Assembly: GCA_015179045.1 (NCBI GenBank) | Contig: WHUZ01000161.1 | Span: 1 to 61,941 of the forward strand | DNA length: 61,941 nucleotides | From: Kalaharituber pfeilii | Taxonomy: Eukaryota; Ascomycota; Pezizomycetes; Pezizales; Pezizaceae | Direction: 5' to 3' | Part shown: in pieces, positions 20,944 to 29,499 of the stretch | How the letters are laid out: the number at the start of each line of letters is the position of its first letter | Numbering within the stretch: position 1 is the stretch's first letter | Notes under the pieces: model-generated | Databases searched by the model: none | What the model was told of the DNA's origin: nothing | What the model saw: the letters and a program-made list of their open reading frames with translations, nothing else | Position numbers and translations under genes: made by a program

Positions 20944-22691
20944 ATGTCGGACGCGGAAGGAGAAAGGAGATTTGAGAGAGTTCGAGAGGTGAATGCTGAG
21001 GTGGAGGCAATAATGCCCATTAGGAAGCCCGGGGAGTATGCTGAAGTCTTCCACAGGCATATCCGGAGCTTGGTGAATTCGTTTAATAAGCTTCCAATTA
21101 TTTCAACTACCGTTTCCTTTCAAGCCTTAATGGCTGATCAAAACAAAAAAATTAAGCGCTCTGATGTAGAGCACGATCAACTTTTTGAACAGGCCACGTT
21201 AACGGAAGTGAGTGGAAGGTGGATGTCTTCGGAAGGTAGTGAATTACTGGTTTTTTGGAAGGGGGGATTAAATGTAAGTATGCGTTTTTTTTTGGGGGGG
21301 GGGGTTATATAACAGGCTATGACCCTATGGCAAAAATCTATATACCTGATCCGGCTGCCCTCTACGTCCTCCTGCTTTCACTCCGGTTACCCGCCGGCTG
21401 CCCTCCACGTCCTCCTGCTTTCACCCTGGTTACCCTCCTGCTACCCTCCACGTCCTCTTGCTCTCACTCCGGTTGCCCTCCGGCTACCCTCCACGTCCTC
21501 CTACTTATACTCCGGTTACCCTCCGGCTACCCTCCACGTCCTCCTACTTTCACTCCGGTTACCCTCCGGCTACCCTCCACGTCCTCCTACTTTCACTCCG
21601 GTTACCCGCCGGCTGCCCTCCACGTCCTCCTGCTTTCACCCCGGTTACCCTCCTGCTACCCTCCGCGTCCTCCTACTTTCACTCCGGTTACCCTCCGGCT
21701 GCTCTCCACGTCCTCCTACTTTCACCCCGGTTACCCTCCGGCTACCCTCCACGTCCTCCTACTTTCACTCCGGTTACCCTCCGGCTACCCTCCGCGTCCT
21801 CCTACTTTCTCTCCGGTTGCCCTCCGGCTACCCTCCACGTCCTCTTACTTTCACTCTGGTTACCCTCCGGTTACCCTCCACGTCCTCTTACTCCCCCGGA
21901 GGGTAGCCGGCTTCCCTCCGGTCACCCTCTACGTCCTCCTACTCCCACTCCTCGTTTTATTTTATTTGCTGTTGCGTATATATACTAACTTAAAAAATAT
22001 AGTATCCCATTGGAAAATCGGCAGGTATTCAAATGCAAAAAGATACTGTTACAGCCATTGATTCCTTAGAAGAGGAATATTCACCACCTCCTCCAGGGAA
22101 AGAGGATTGCCGTTACTCTAAAGTGGCTTTACTTTGTCAAAGACACTCTACTTTTGGAGTATATCACTTGGCATATTGGATGCAGAAAGGACATACTTTT
22201 ACTCCACCTACTTTATCTAGGCATATTGGATCTGCCGGCTACAAGCAGCGGGCTGTAGGTGCTTTCTTTAATAATATTTCTCAATTAATTCAAGTTATTG
22301 GAATGCTTTTTTTAGTTATTGATCCTGATTGTTATTTACGTTATTGGAGGCTTTTTCAGGAAGATTGTTCTAATAATGTACCATGTTCTTTGCTGAACAC
22401 TTCTCGTCGTGCCTGTTTTTATGGACTTGCTTTGGTGCGGAATACTCAAGTTGAAGCTCACAAAAACTATAATGATACTCCTGATGGTTGGGTGGCTATG
22501 TGTTGTTGGGGAAACTTTCCTGGGGGAGAGTTAGTTTTACCTGATTTAGGGATGAAGTTAAAGTTTCAGCAAGGGATGTTATTTTTTGTCGTTCTCGTTT
22601 ACTGGAGCATTTTGTTGCGGACTTTGATGGTGCTCGTTCCAGTATTGTTTTTTTTTCACATGAGAAGATTTTAAATAAAAGTTGGCTTTAA
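20944..22691 (+). CDS. 2OG-Fe(II) oxygenase-like gene, two exons, frameshifted
   Basis: Exon 1 is 20944-21273 (110 codons from the first ATG); exon 2 starts at 22003 in frame. The C-terminal half has the double-stranded beta-helix signature of 2OG-Fe(II) oxygenases: an AHKNYND segment (22456-22476), then GWVAMCCWGNFPGGELVLPD, then, after a one-base loss near 22575, an LLEHF segment (His at 22608) and a GAR segment (Arg at 22635). The stop in the shifted frame is 22689-22691; without the shift the frame runs to 22674 and lacks the last two motifs. Family members use H-x-D, H and R for iron and 2-oxoglutarate. Here the Asp position reads Asn (AAC at 22465), one G-to-A from GAC. The layout recalls the TET/JBP-like or prolyl-hydroxylase-like oxygenases expanded in fungi, sometimes near transposons; that placement is inference. 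The N-terminal 110 residues are not recognised. Most likely a recent pseudogene or decayed family copy. Confidence 0.6.
21274..22002 (+). other. Intron (729 bp) filled by a minisatellite
   Basis: The donor GTAAGT is at 21274, the branch site TACTAAC at 21983-21989 and the acceptor ATATAG ends at 22002, 14 nt after the branch A. Removing it joins GLN and YPIGKSAG codons in phase 0. Exon 1 read through the donor meets a stop at 21310-21312. Confidence 0.8.
21360..21950 (+). repeat. 43-bp minisatellite in the intron
   Basis: About 14 units with CCGGTTACCCTCCGGCTACC and CACGTCCTCCTACTTTCA. The spacing of CCACGTCC is 43 bp (for example 21491, 21534, 21577). 43 is not a multiple of three, so all three frames stay open. 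A short inverted piece (CCGGAGGGTAGCCGG, about 21896-21910) interrupts the last units. Confidence 0.9.
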
Positions 22692-22730
22692 ACTCGATTA
22701 ATCTTTGTCCAGCATCTCCCTGAGATGGAC

Positions 22731-23527
22731 TGTAATGCCCCGGTTCCATATGACTAAACTCTAGTGGAACCGGAGCAATCTGTTTTGATTTTTTGTGATT
22801 TTTTTTGTGGCTTAATGTATTAACTGTAGAACATTTATGTCACGCGCGGCGGCGGGTGGCTGCCTGTCACCGATCACGATCAGTTACCCTGAACTATTTT
22901 AAGGTCTACCGGGTTCAAGGAATCTCATTACTTGCCCACTAGCACAGTTTTGGATAATGACAAGTATACTTTTGGATAAGCAGCGCTTAAGGGTTATGAT
23001 TACACTGTTTGGATAACAATAATTGTACTGAAGGCACGGCACTTAAGGAATTACGCTTTTTGGATAACATCGATCATGCTGAAGACACGGAGCTTAAGGA
23101 AGCCTTTCTACATCTCTCTATTTCTGTGTTGCCCTCTCCTGTATTTAAAGACTCCTTTTCCACCCCGTACTCTAGACCCCTCAAGCAATAAATATATACT
23201 CTCCTGGCTATACATTTTCCTCTATAACTATAAGCAGCGTTCTGCTTAAACCTGTGAGCATTGCGTGGCCCGCCTGACCCGATCTGTGACTCCGTCCTGG
23301 CTACTAGCTCCCTGAGGCCGGACGTTGGCGGAGATGATGGACTGGGCGGCAGAGTAGACGGAGGATTTATTACACGTTCATTCTCATTTTATGGTTTTAT
23401 TTGCGAGTTACTATTCAGTTACTGTCTTGCATGTATCTAAACTCGCCATAGCCTACAAGGCGGCACATGAGTAATGCAATAAAAAAAAAAAAAAAAAAAA
23501 AAAAATCCCTGAGGCCGGTCTGTTACA
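22731..23527 (+). mobile_element. LTR-5, split by a LINE-A insertion
   Basis: It runs from TGTAATGCCCCGG to GGTCTGTTACA with a TATA-like GTATTTAAAG near 23140. The LINE-A at 23322-23505 interrupts it. Flanks TGGAC and CTGCT do not match, so no TSD. It lies 40 bp after the oxygenase gene. Confidence 0.6.
23322..23505 (+). mobile_element. 184-bp LINE-A end with 13-bp TSD
   Basis: TCCCTGAGGCCGG is duplicated (23309-23321, 23506-23518). The insert begins with the last codons of pol (LAEMMDWAAE then stop, matching LAEVLDCAAS at 31989), then the 3' UTR, GGCGGCACATGAGTAATGC and poly(A). It is a truncated copy of the autonomous form. Confidence 0.9.
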
Positions 23528-23724
23528 CTGCTAAGGGATACGGCTGATTCAGGGTAACAGTAGTTTCGCAAGCGCTGAATGGAAGAGGCTTGACATCAGA
23601 GGCTTGCAGGAGTTCAACGGTTCCACTTTAGCGGCAATGGCAGGTTATGGTGAAAGGCAGAGAAGATCAGGTACTGAATTAGATTCATAACCTATTTACT
23701 ATACAATGCCTTAGAGTTAGGGGC
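23528..23724. repeat. Shared flank of the array loci
   Basis: GGGTAACAGTAGTTTCGCAAG is the complement of sequence at 27700-27720, 37665-37690 and 45965-45995. The CCTTAGAGTTAGGGGCAATG part recurs inverted at about 48550. No gene. Confidence 0.55.
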
Positions 23725-24240
23725 AATGCACTTCTGAACCTATATATTTATCGTTCCATGCGGAACGGTTTCCACCAATGCCTATACCTCTATATCATTC
23801 TGTACGGAACAGTTTCCTACCTATGCCTATGCCTCTATATCGTTCCGTGTAGAACTGTTTCCTACCTATAGCTATACCTCTATATCAGTCCGTGCGGAAC
23901 AGTTTCCCACCTATGCCTATACTTCTATATCATTCCGTATGGACTAGGAATGGTTTCCCACCTATGCCTATGCCTCTATAACGTTCCGTGCGGAACGGAT
24001 GGGCCTTGAGCTTAAGCTCAAGGCCTTCGGGTCAGAACAGGCTCAAGGCCTTCCACCAGGAAGCAATGCTTCTATGGTTCCACCTATACCTATACCTCTA
24101 TATCGTTCCATGCAGAATGGATAGGCTCGAGGCCTTCCAGCCAGACGAGCCTCAAGTCCTTCTGCCCCGAAGCAATACCCCCATGGCCCTATCTATACCT
24201 ATACCTTTATAGCATTTCGTGTGGAACAGCTGGGTTGATT
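23725..24240. repeat. 45-bp array, GTTCC/GGAAC type
   Basis: Units of CCTATACCTCTATATCGTTC plus CGTGCGGAACAGTTTCCCAC at 45-bp spacing (TATAT at 23791, 23836, 23881, 23926). It is related to the 52-bp arrays at 47.5-49.6 kb; both carry a near-palindrome around GTTCC..GGAAC. The last units are scrambled by CTCAAGGCCTT motifs. Confidence 0.85.
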
Positions 24241-24589
24241 ACAAGCGGCACAAGGTTTTTCTTCACAATTAGGAAAAAAATGCAAAGGCCCGCCGGCTGT
24301 CTACCAAGTTCAGCTCATTCTAGCTCATCTCATGGTGTCAGATCGGAGCTGTCGTAGGTATGAAACGCAGTTCATTCCACCTAATCTCACGCCAGTGGGT
24401 CGGGGCTGCCACATCTATCAAATTCAGCTCATTCTGCATTATCTCGTGGCGTCGAATCGGGCTCGCCGTACATGTCAAATTCACCTCATCTCTGGCTGTC
24501 AGGCCATACCTGCTCTACCAATCAAATTCTCAGCTCATTGCAGCTGATTTCGTGCCCTTGGGTCGGAACTGCCATACATATCTCATGCC
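24241..24589. repeat. Diverged tandem repeat (CAAATTCAGCTCATT)
   Basis: Four to five imperfect units of roughly 55-60 bp with CAAATTCAGCTCATTCTGC and TGGGTCGGAACTGCCATACAT motifs. The unit is the linker seen before the 12-bp arrays elsewhere. Confidence 0.6.
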
Positions 24590-25215
24590 GAAATGCTGCC
24601 GAAATGGCTACTGAGTTCGCTGCCACAATAGCTGCCGAAATGGCTACCGAAATGCGTACTGAAATGGCTGCTGAAATGGCCACTGAAATGGCCACTGAAA
24701 TGGCTGCCAAAATACCTGCCGAAATGGCTACCGAAATGCATGCTGAAAAGGCTGCTAAAATGGCAGCCGAAATGGCTACCGAAATGCGTGCTGAAATGGC
24801 TGCCAAAATGGCTATCGAAATGCATTCTGAAATGGCTACTACTTTAGGCAAGATCCGAGGGGTCAGATGGTTACGAAAAAAGGCAATATTGGAGGAAGAA
24901 GGAAAAAAGACGAGCTCCGTCGTAGCCCACCTGGAGACAGAGACGAAAGCAGACAAGGTGAAACTCGGAGGACGGTGGCTGAGGACGAGCGTGTACGAGC
25001 TGGACAGAGGAAGGAAGTAGACAGGCTCGGTACACGAGGACTTCACACGAGGACCTCTCTCCCGCATCATGTATGGACACCGCGGGTAACATATGTAGTT
25101 AGAAGACATTTTTATTTAAGTTTCTTAATATAAAAAACCTCGCCATAGCCCGTAGGGCGGCATGCGAGTAATGAAATAAAAAAAAAAAAAAAAAGAAATG
25201 GCTACTGGAATGGTT
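24590..25215. repeat. 12-bp array split by LINE-A
   Basis: ACCGAAATGGCT/GCTGAAATGGCN units from 24590 to 24840, resuming at 25195. An open frame (24472-25020) crosses from array text into the LINE-A ORF1 domain. Confidence 0.85.
24841..25194 (+). mobile_element. LINE-A ORF1-only form, truncated, 12-bp TSD
   Basis: GAAATGGCTACT flanks it (24829-24840, 25195-25206). It encodes the last 59 residues of ORF1 (LGKIRGVRWLRKK, KKTSSVV, GGRWLRTSVYELDRGRK, stop 25018-25020), then a 3' UTR with CCCGC..GCGGG arms (25061-25086), the tail and poly(A). Confidence 0.9.
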
Positions 25216-25284
25216 AGGGCCTGTCAAATTCAGCTTATTCCACTTCATCTTGTACCATCGGGTCGCACCAACTATACATATCAA

Positions 25285-25429
25285 ATGTATGCTGCCATTG
25301 CACTGCAAAGCTGCGCTGCCATTGCACTGCGAAGCTGCGCTGCCATTGCACTTCAAAAGTGCGGTGCCATTGTGCTTCCAAAGTGCGCTGCCATTGTGCT
25401 GTGAAAGTGCGTTGGCATTGCGTCTCATC
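25285..25429. repeat. 24-bp array
   Basis: Units of GCTGCGCTGCCATTGCACTG and relatives, grading into GTGCTTCCAAAGTGCG variants, ending at the hairpin. Confidence 0.8.
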
Positions 25430-25645
25430 ATGCCAAGAAACCATGGAGCGGCTGTAGCTCCATGGTTTCTTGGCACAGGTGCTAGGCATTTCGTGCTACG
25501 GCCGCTCCATGGTTTCTTGGCATAGGTGCTATACATTTCGTGCTACGGCCGCTCCATGGTTTCTTGGCATAGGTGCTATACATTTCGTGCTACGGCCGCT
25601 CCATGGTTTCTTGGCGTAGGTGCTATGCATTTCGTCATTGAAAGG
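25430..25645. repeat. Hairpin and 47-bp array made from its arm
   Basis: A near-perfect hairpin (25430-25475) has arms around CCAAGAAACCATGGAGC and a 7-nt loop. The right arm plus AGGTGCTATACATTTCGTGC is then repeated four times at 47-bp spacing (CATGG at 25461, 25508, 25555, 25602). Confidence 0.9.
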
Positions 25646-25784
25646 GACCCGCCATACATATGAAATTGCACTCATCATGCCACTGTCGTGCCGTCCAACG
25701 GGCCCTACGGTACGTGTCAGATTCAGCTCACGTTCACACATCTCAGGATGTTGAAAGGGACCCGTCATATATATATATATATAT
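25646..25784. repeat. Linker with (AT)n
   Basis: Two GAAAGGGACCCG motifs and a TCATATATAT stretch that serves as the left TSD of the next LINE-A. Confidence 0.5.
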
Positions 25785-25978
25785 TTTTTTATTTTTTTAT
25801 TTCATTACTCGCATGCCGCCCTATGGGCTATGGCGAGGTTTATATATTCAAGGAATGTGTTATAACTAAACAAAAAGAAAAAAGGACCTATTACATGTGG
25901 GGGAGGTGAGCCGAGCCTGCCTTATTTCCTTCCTCTGTCTGGCTCGTACGCCTCCGTCCGCAACCATCTTCCCCCCAA

Positions 25979-26078
25979 AGGGTTTCTACATACATTTTCT
26001 ACTTTCCTATTCTATGTACTTAAACATCGTCATAGCCCATAGGGCGGCATACGATTAATGAAATAAAAAAAAAAAAAA
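25979..26078 (+). mobile_element. 100-bp LINE-A tail in the opposite strand of an ORF1 copy
   Basis: ATCTTCCCYCCAA is duplicated (25966-25978, 26079-26091; one C/T difference). The insert has 3' UTR, CATAGGGCGGCATACGATTA and poly(A). Confidence 0.85.
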
Positions 26079-26708
26079 ATCTTCCCTCCAATCTGACCTT
26101 CCCAATTTCCACTTTTGTCGTCGTGTACAGGACTACAGAGGTTGTCTTCTTTCCCTCCTCTTCTAAAGTGGTCTTCTTCCGCAACCATCTAATGCCCGTG
26201 GATTGTCCTATCTCCATGTTGTCTGTCTCCAGCCACTTCCTGCATTTCTCCAAGTCCTTCCTGAGGGGGACACCGTGTATTACGATGCCATTGTTGTTTC
26301 GTGGCTTTGTTGGAGGTTGCCAGCTGGTGCGCGGAGTCGTTGTCTGGGGGCGGGGCGGGGATGTAGTCTGGGGGCGGGGCTGACGGGGATGGGCGGGGTC
26401 GGGTGACGGGGTTGGTCTGGGGGTCGTGGTGGTAGGTGTTTTTGCCGGGGGAGGAGTGGTGGTTTTGTGGTGTCTCCTCCTCTTTGTGGGCGAAGCCGCC
26501 ACCGGGGAGGGTTCCTCCGATAGCAACTGGTAGTAGTTAGAGCCGAGGGGTTCTGGCTCAGTCCCCGATGGTTCCGTGTCCACGTGAGTCACGCGGCTGA
26601 ACCTCATGGGCGGTGGTGGCGGTGACGGGATCGCCGGGGTATCTATTGTTGTGATGGGGCTAAGCCCCAGTGGCTGAGTCGGTGGGTCCGCCGGGATCGT
26701 CTGTATAT

Positions 26709-26741
26709 TTTTTTTTTTTTTTTATATCATTACTCGCGTGC
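26709..26741 (-). mobile_element. 33-bp LINE-A micro-insertion with 12-bp TSD
   Basis: A poly(T) run followed by ATATCATTACTCGCGTGC, that is, only the last 18 nt of LINE-A and its tail. TCGTCTGTATAT is duplicated perfectly (26697-26708, 26742-26753). This is among the shortest target-primed insertions that could be recognised. Confidence 0.9.
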
Positions 26742-27110
26742 TCGTCTGTATATGCGTGATGGGGCTGAACTCCAGTGGCTGTGTTGGCGGAGGCGGTGGT
26801 GGCGGCGGTGGTGCCGGAAATTCTCCCTGCACCTTTAGGTTGGTGCCTTCTTGGAATTCGACGTAAAGGCGCGATCCTGCCTTCGGGAGGTTGTCGCTCC
26901 TGGTCCGGAATTTCCACAGTGCGACTAGGACCGATCCCCAACCGATGCCTTGTCCTCTGGCTTGGAGCGAGTTCGTTAGGTCATCCCACTCCGGTATGAA
27001 TTCATCCTCCCAGCCCTGGGGGGCCGTTTGTGTCTTTGGGATTCTTCCCGTGTGTTTTTGCTGCGGGGGAGTTGACTTCTTTCTCGGTGGCATTTCAATG
27101 GCTGGTGATG

Positions 27111-27300
27111 TTAGATAAGGACACAAACATGGCGGAAATATTGGAATGGGCGGGGGAGGAATAGGACGGTTCAATTTTCTTTACTCTTTCATTATCGATT
27201 TTTCTTTACTCTTTCATTATCATTTTTCCATCATACCACTGTAACTAAACATCGCCATAGCCCATAGGGCGGCATGCGATTAATGAAATAAAAAAAAAAA
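27111..27300 (+). mobile_element. 190-bp LINE-A end with 13-bp TSD
   Basis: ATGGCTGGTGATG is duplicated (27098-27110, 27301-27313). The insert begins with pol C-terminal codons (MAEILEWAGEE then stop), followed by the 3' UTR, tail and poly(A): a copy of the autonomous form. Confidence 0.9.
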
Positions 27301-27561
27301 ATGGCTGGTGATGATATTGGTGCTTGGCGCCGAAAATGTGGTGGCAACGGAGGTGGTGAGCTGAGGATTCCCTCGAAAGTTTCCCCTTGGGGGAAAACTG
27401 TATTTTTGGGTGTTTGGGGATAAAAGTTAGATCAACAGCCTCAGCTCGTTGAGAACTATCGACCTATGTGATTTTCACTAGGGGGGACGTTGTGGTTGTG
27501 GAGTCGCTTCCAAACACTCGTCCTGAGGTGGTTGTTGTTGCTGTGTTGCCATCATATATAT

Positions 27562-27777
27562 GAAATTGCACACATTGTCCTTACAGCCTCCACATACCAA
27601 GCTACGACCACTGGGAAGCCACGACTGCGGGCAAGCCATGAGCGCCGGCAAGCCAGGACCACCGGCAAGCCATGACTGCCGGCAAGCCATCATTCAGCGC
27701 TTGCGAAACTACTGTTACCCTGAACTGGCCATATCCGGTCGCAGCACAAGCTCGCCGGCGCGTGACAATTGCAGCTC
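27562..27777. repeat. CCGGCAAGCCATGA short tandem repeat and array flank
   Basis: About five GGCAAGCCATGACYGCC-type units (27612-27690), then the array flank (CTACTGTTACCCTGAACTGG) also at 37680 and 45985. It ends with AATTGCAGCTC, the left TSD of the next LINE-A. Confidence 0.7.
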
Positions 27778-29424
27778 CACCTTCACTTCAATAATGTGCA
27801 GCAGTGATAGCAGGCTCGGTTTCTGAAGCGCTATGTCCGCTCGGCATGTTGTTGCAATGCTAAGGGGACAGCCTGCTACAACCTCCTCGGGCCACGTTCA
27901 ACATCACGTGACCGGGGCCGTATCTCGACCTACAGGACAGCCAGCGACAAGCAGACAACTACAAACGGCACCCCTCGGCCCGACGGTCGCGGGGACCGCG
28001 AAATACGTACAAGAAACGATCATTCAGACACTTTCCCCCAGGGAAACAGCCATCAACGCGCGTGGGACGTCTCTCAGAACCTCCATCCATCTCCCCAACT
28101 CACCCTCAGCTTGCACAGTCACCTCGATAGCGGGGGCACCTTGAGACCCCATCAGCCGCCCCCCACACTACGCAAGACAAGGACAACTCGCCACCCAACA
28201 TTCGCCACCCAGCATCCGCCACCCACACCCACTAGTACAAGTTTCGGCGCCAAGAACCAATAGGCACCCACGGATAAGAACACGGCAGCCAATTAAAAAT
28301 GGCAATACCACTAACACAGGAAAACCTCAGGAAGGCGACGGCGACAAGCAATAACACTCAAAAGACGACCCCAAGAGATCCGTTCGAAGTCGTCTGCGGG
28401 GAAGTAAGGACATTTTTGAAGACGGAAGGGAATAAGGCAAAGAGAGGGGCGTTCATTTACTTCGAGTACCTGGACGACCCAGACGATCCGGTAGTTATCT
28501 GGGGAGATGCCAACGACGGCAGACCCAGATGGGTGGAGTGCAAAGAGAAGTTTTTCTGGCCCCACGAAAGGGGGTACCCGAGACCAGCACCGCCACCACC
28601 GCCACTACCGCCACCGACACCTAAGCCACCAAAGATGGGCCTCAGCCCCATCGTTTGTTTAGACACAGCTCCGTCACCGCCACCGCCACCACCGCCGTCG
28701 CCACTGCCACCTACGCCACCAAAGTTGGGTTTCAGCCCCATATGTTATATAGACACGCCACCACCGTGCGCCCCAACACCACGGAAGACCGGCTCATCCG
28801 GACCAAGGAGGAAGAGGGTGACAAGACAAGGAAAGAAGACACCTTCCCCGGTCCCGAGCCCAGCACCCACCCCGGCTCCGGCATCAGCCCCAGCCACCCC
28901 CACCCCCACCCCCGCCCCCACGGCTCCGACACCAGCCCCAGCCACCCCAACGCAGCCACAACCCCGCAGCACCCCGCCAAAAGACACCAAAAAGACCACC
29001 CCGCCGACCCCGCCGAAAGCCAAAGTCGGACTAGTCATTCATGGCGTTGCCTTGAGAAGGGAACTGGGCAACGTCAGAAGATGGCTGTCCGAGGACAATA
29101 AAGACATGCCAAAGATCACCGGGATCAGATGGCTAAGAAAGAAAGACATACTGGTCGGAGAGGGGAAGAGGACAAGCTCCATAGTGGTATACTTGGAGGA
29201 AGAACTAGACAAGGACAAGGTGCGACTCGGAGGAAAATGGCTCAAGGCGTGTCAGTATGAGACTGAAAGAGGACGGAGATGAAAGATTCAGGCTGCTGAC
29301 CGCTCTACCCGCAACACCCCCCAAAGACCGCGGGCATCATGTACTTAAGACCGTATTTGTTTTGATTTTGTTTTTAGTTAACTTAAACCCTCGCCATAGC
29401 CCATAGGGCGGCATGCGAGTAATG

Positions 29425-29456
<32 letters not shown>
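27778..29456 (+). mobile_element. ORF1-only LINE-A, apparently complete, 11-bp TSD
   Basis: AATTGCAGCTC flanks it (27767-27777, 29457-29467). The locus without insertion is represented at 37730-37750 and 46040-46060. It has a 520-bp leader, one long ORF (28299-29282), a short 3' UTR with CCCGC..GCGGG arms (29318-29344), the tail CATAGGGCGGCATGCGAGTA and poly(A). There is no RT, endonuclease or RNase H sequence. It would depend on an autonomous LINE-A for the enzyme. Confidence 0.85.
28299..29282 (+). CDS. LINE-A ORF1-like protein, intact 327 aa
   Basis: This is the longest clean ORF of the window. Residues 1-90 form an unrecognised region (FEVVCGEVRTFLKTEGNKAK, AFIYFEYLDDPDDPVVIWGD, WVECKEKFFWPHE). 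Residues 92-230 are a low-complexity Pro/Ala/Thr linker with two copies of a GxSPIxxxDT motif (MGLSPIVCLDT, LGFSPICYIDT). Residues 238-327 are the conserved C-terminal domain (GLVIHGVALRRELGNVRRWL, TGIRWLRKKDILVGEGKRTS, GGKWLKACQYETERGRR). The stop falls directly after the ERGRR-type end, as in the copies at 25018, 38394, 39136 and 44185, so the end is natural and not a truncation. By analogy with LINE ORF1 proteins it may bind its own RNA. No zinc knuckle follows the domain. Start chosen at the first ATG, 38 bp after the shared GGCGCC motif. Confidence 0.7.
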   Translation: MAIPLTQENLRKATATSNNTQKTTPRDPFEVVCGEVRTFLKTEGNKAKRGAFIYFEYLDDPDDPVVIWGDANDGRPRWVECKEKFFWPHERGYPRPAPPPPPLPPPTPKPPKMGLSPIVCLDTAPSPPPPPPPSPLPPTPPKLGFSPICYIDTPPPCAPTPRKTGSSGPRRKRVTRQGKKTPSPVPSPAPTPAPASAPATPTPTPAPTAPTPAPATPTQPQPRSTPPKDTKKTTPPTPPKAKVGLVIHGVALRRELGNVRRWLSEDNKDMPKITGIRWLRKKDILVGEGKRTSSIVVYLEEELDKDKVRLGGKWLKACQYETERGRR

Positions 29457-29461
<5 letters not shown>

Positions 29462-29499
29462 CAGCTCATCTTGTGCCCTTGCGTCGGAACAGCCATGTG

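Larger units (their letters stand above)
25926..27093 (-). pseudogene. LINE-A ORF1-like protein, broken
   Basis: It starts MPPRKKSTPPQQ at 27093. An unrecognised N-terminal region (GWEDEFIPEWDDL, VALWKFRTRSDNL) is followed by a proline-rich linker with LEFSPITHIQT. After a 33-bp insertion and a frame change come MRFSRVTHVDTEPSG and a basic Pro/Thr-rich part. The C-terminal domain follows: GIVIHGVPLRKDLEKCRKWL, TGIRWLRKKTTLEEEGKKT, KVRLEGR. A 100-bp LINE-A insertion breaks it there, before the last residues near 25926. Such a C-terminal domain in fungal LINE ORF1 proteins is probably an RRM-like nucleic-acid-binding fold; this is by analogy. Insertions and at least one frame change make it non-functional. 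Confidence 0.6.
25785..27551 (-). mobile_element. ORF1-only LINE-A, near full length, three insertions inside
   Basis: On the minus strand: 5' part (27551 to 27094), ORF1 from ATG at 27093, 3' UTR and a tail ending in poly(T) near 25785. TCATATATAT flanks it (from 25765 and at 27552-27561). Nested LINE-A pieces lie at 25979-26078, 26709-26741 and 27111-27300. Without them about 1.4 kb remain, close to the other complete copy (27778-29456). The 5' part holds TTTCGGCGCCAAGCACCAAT (complement of 27316-27335), shared with that copy upstream of ORF1. Confidence 0.8.

Noticed and set aside
21255..22061. Long overlapping open frames (268, 195, 176 codons) rich in Leu/Pro/Ser
   Set aside because: All three frames of the 43-bp intron minisatellite are open because the unit has no stop; composition is repeat text and splice signals flank it.
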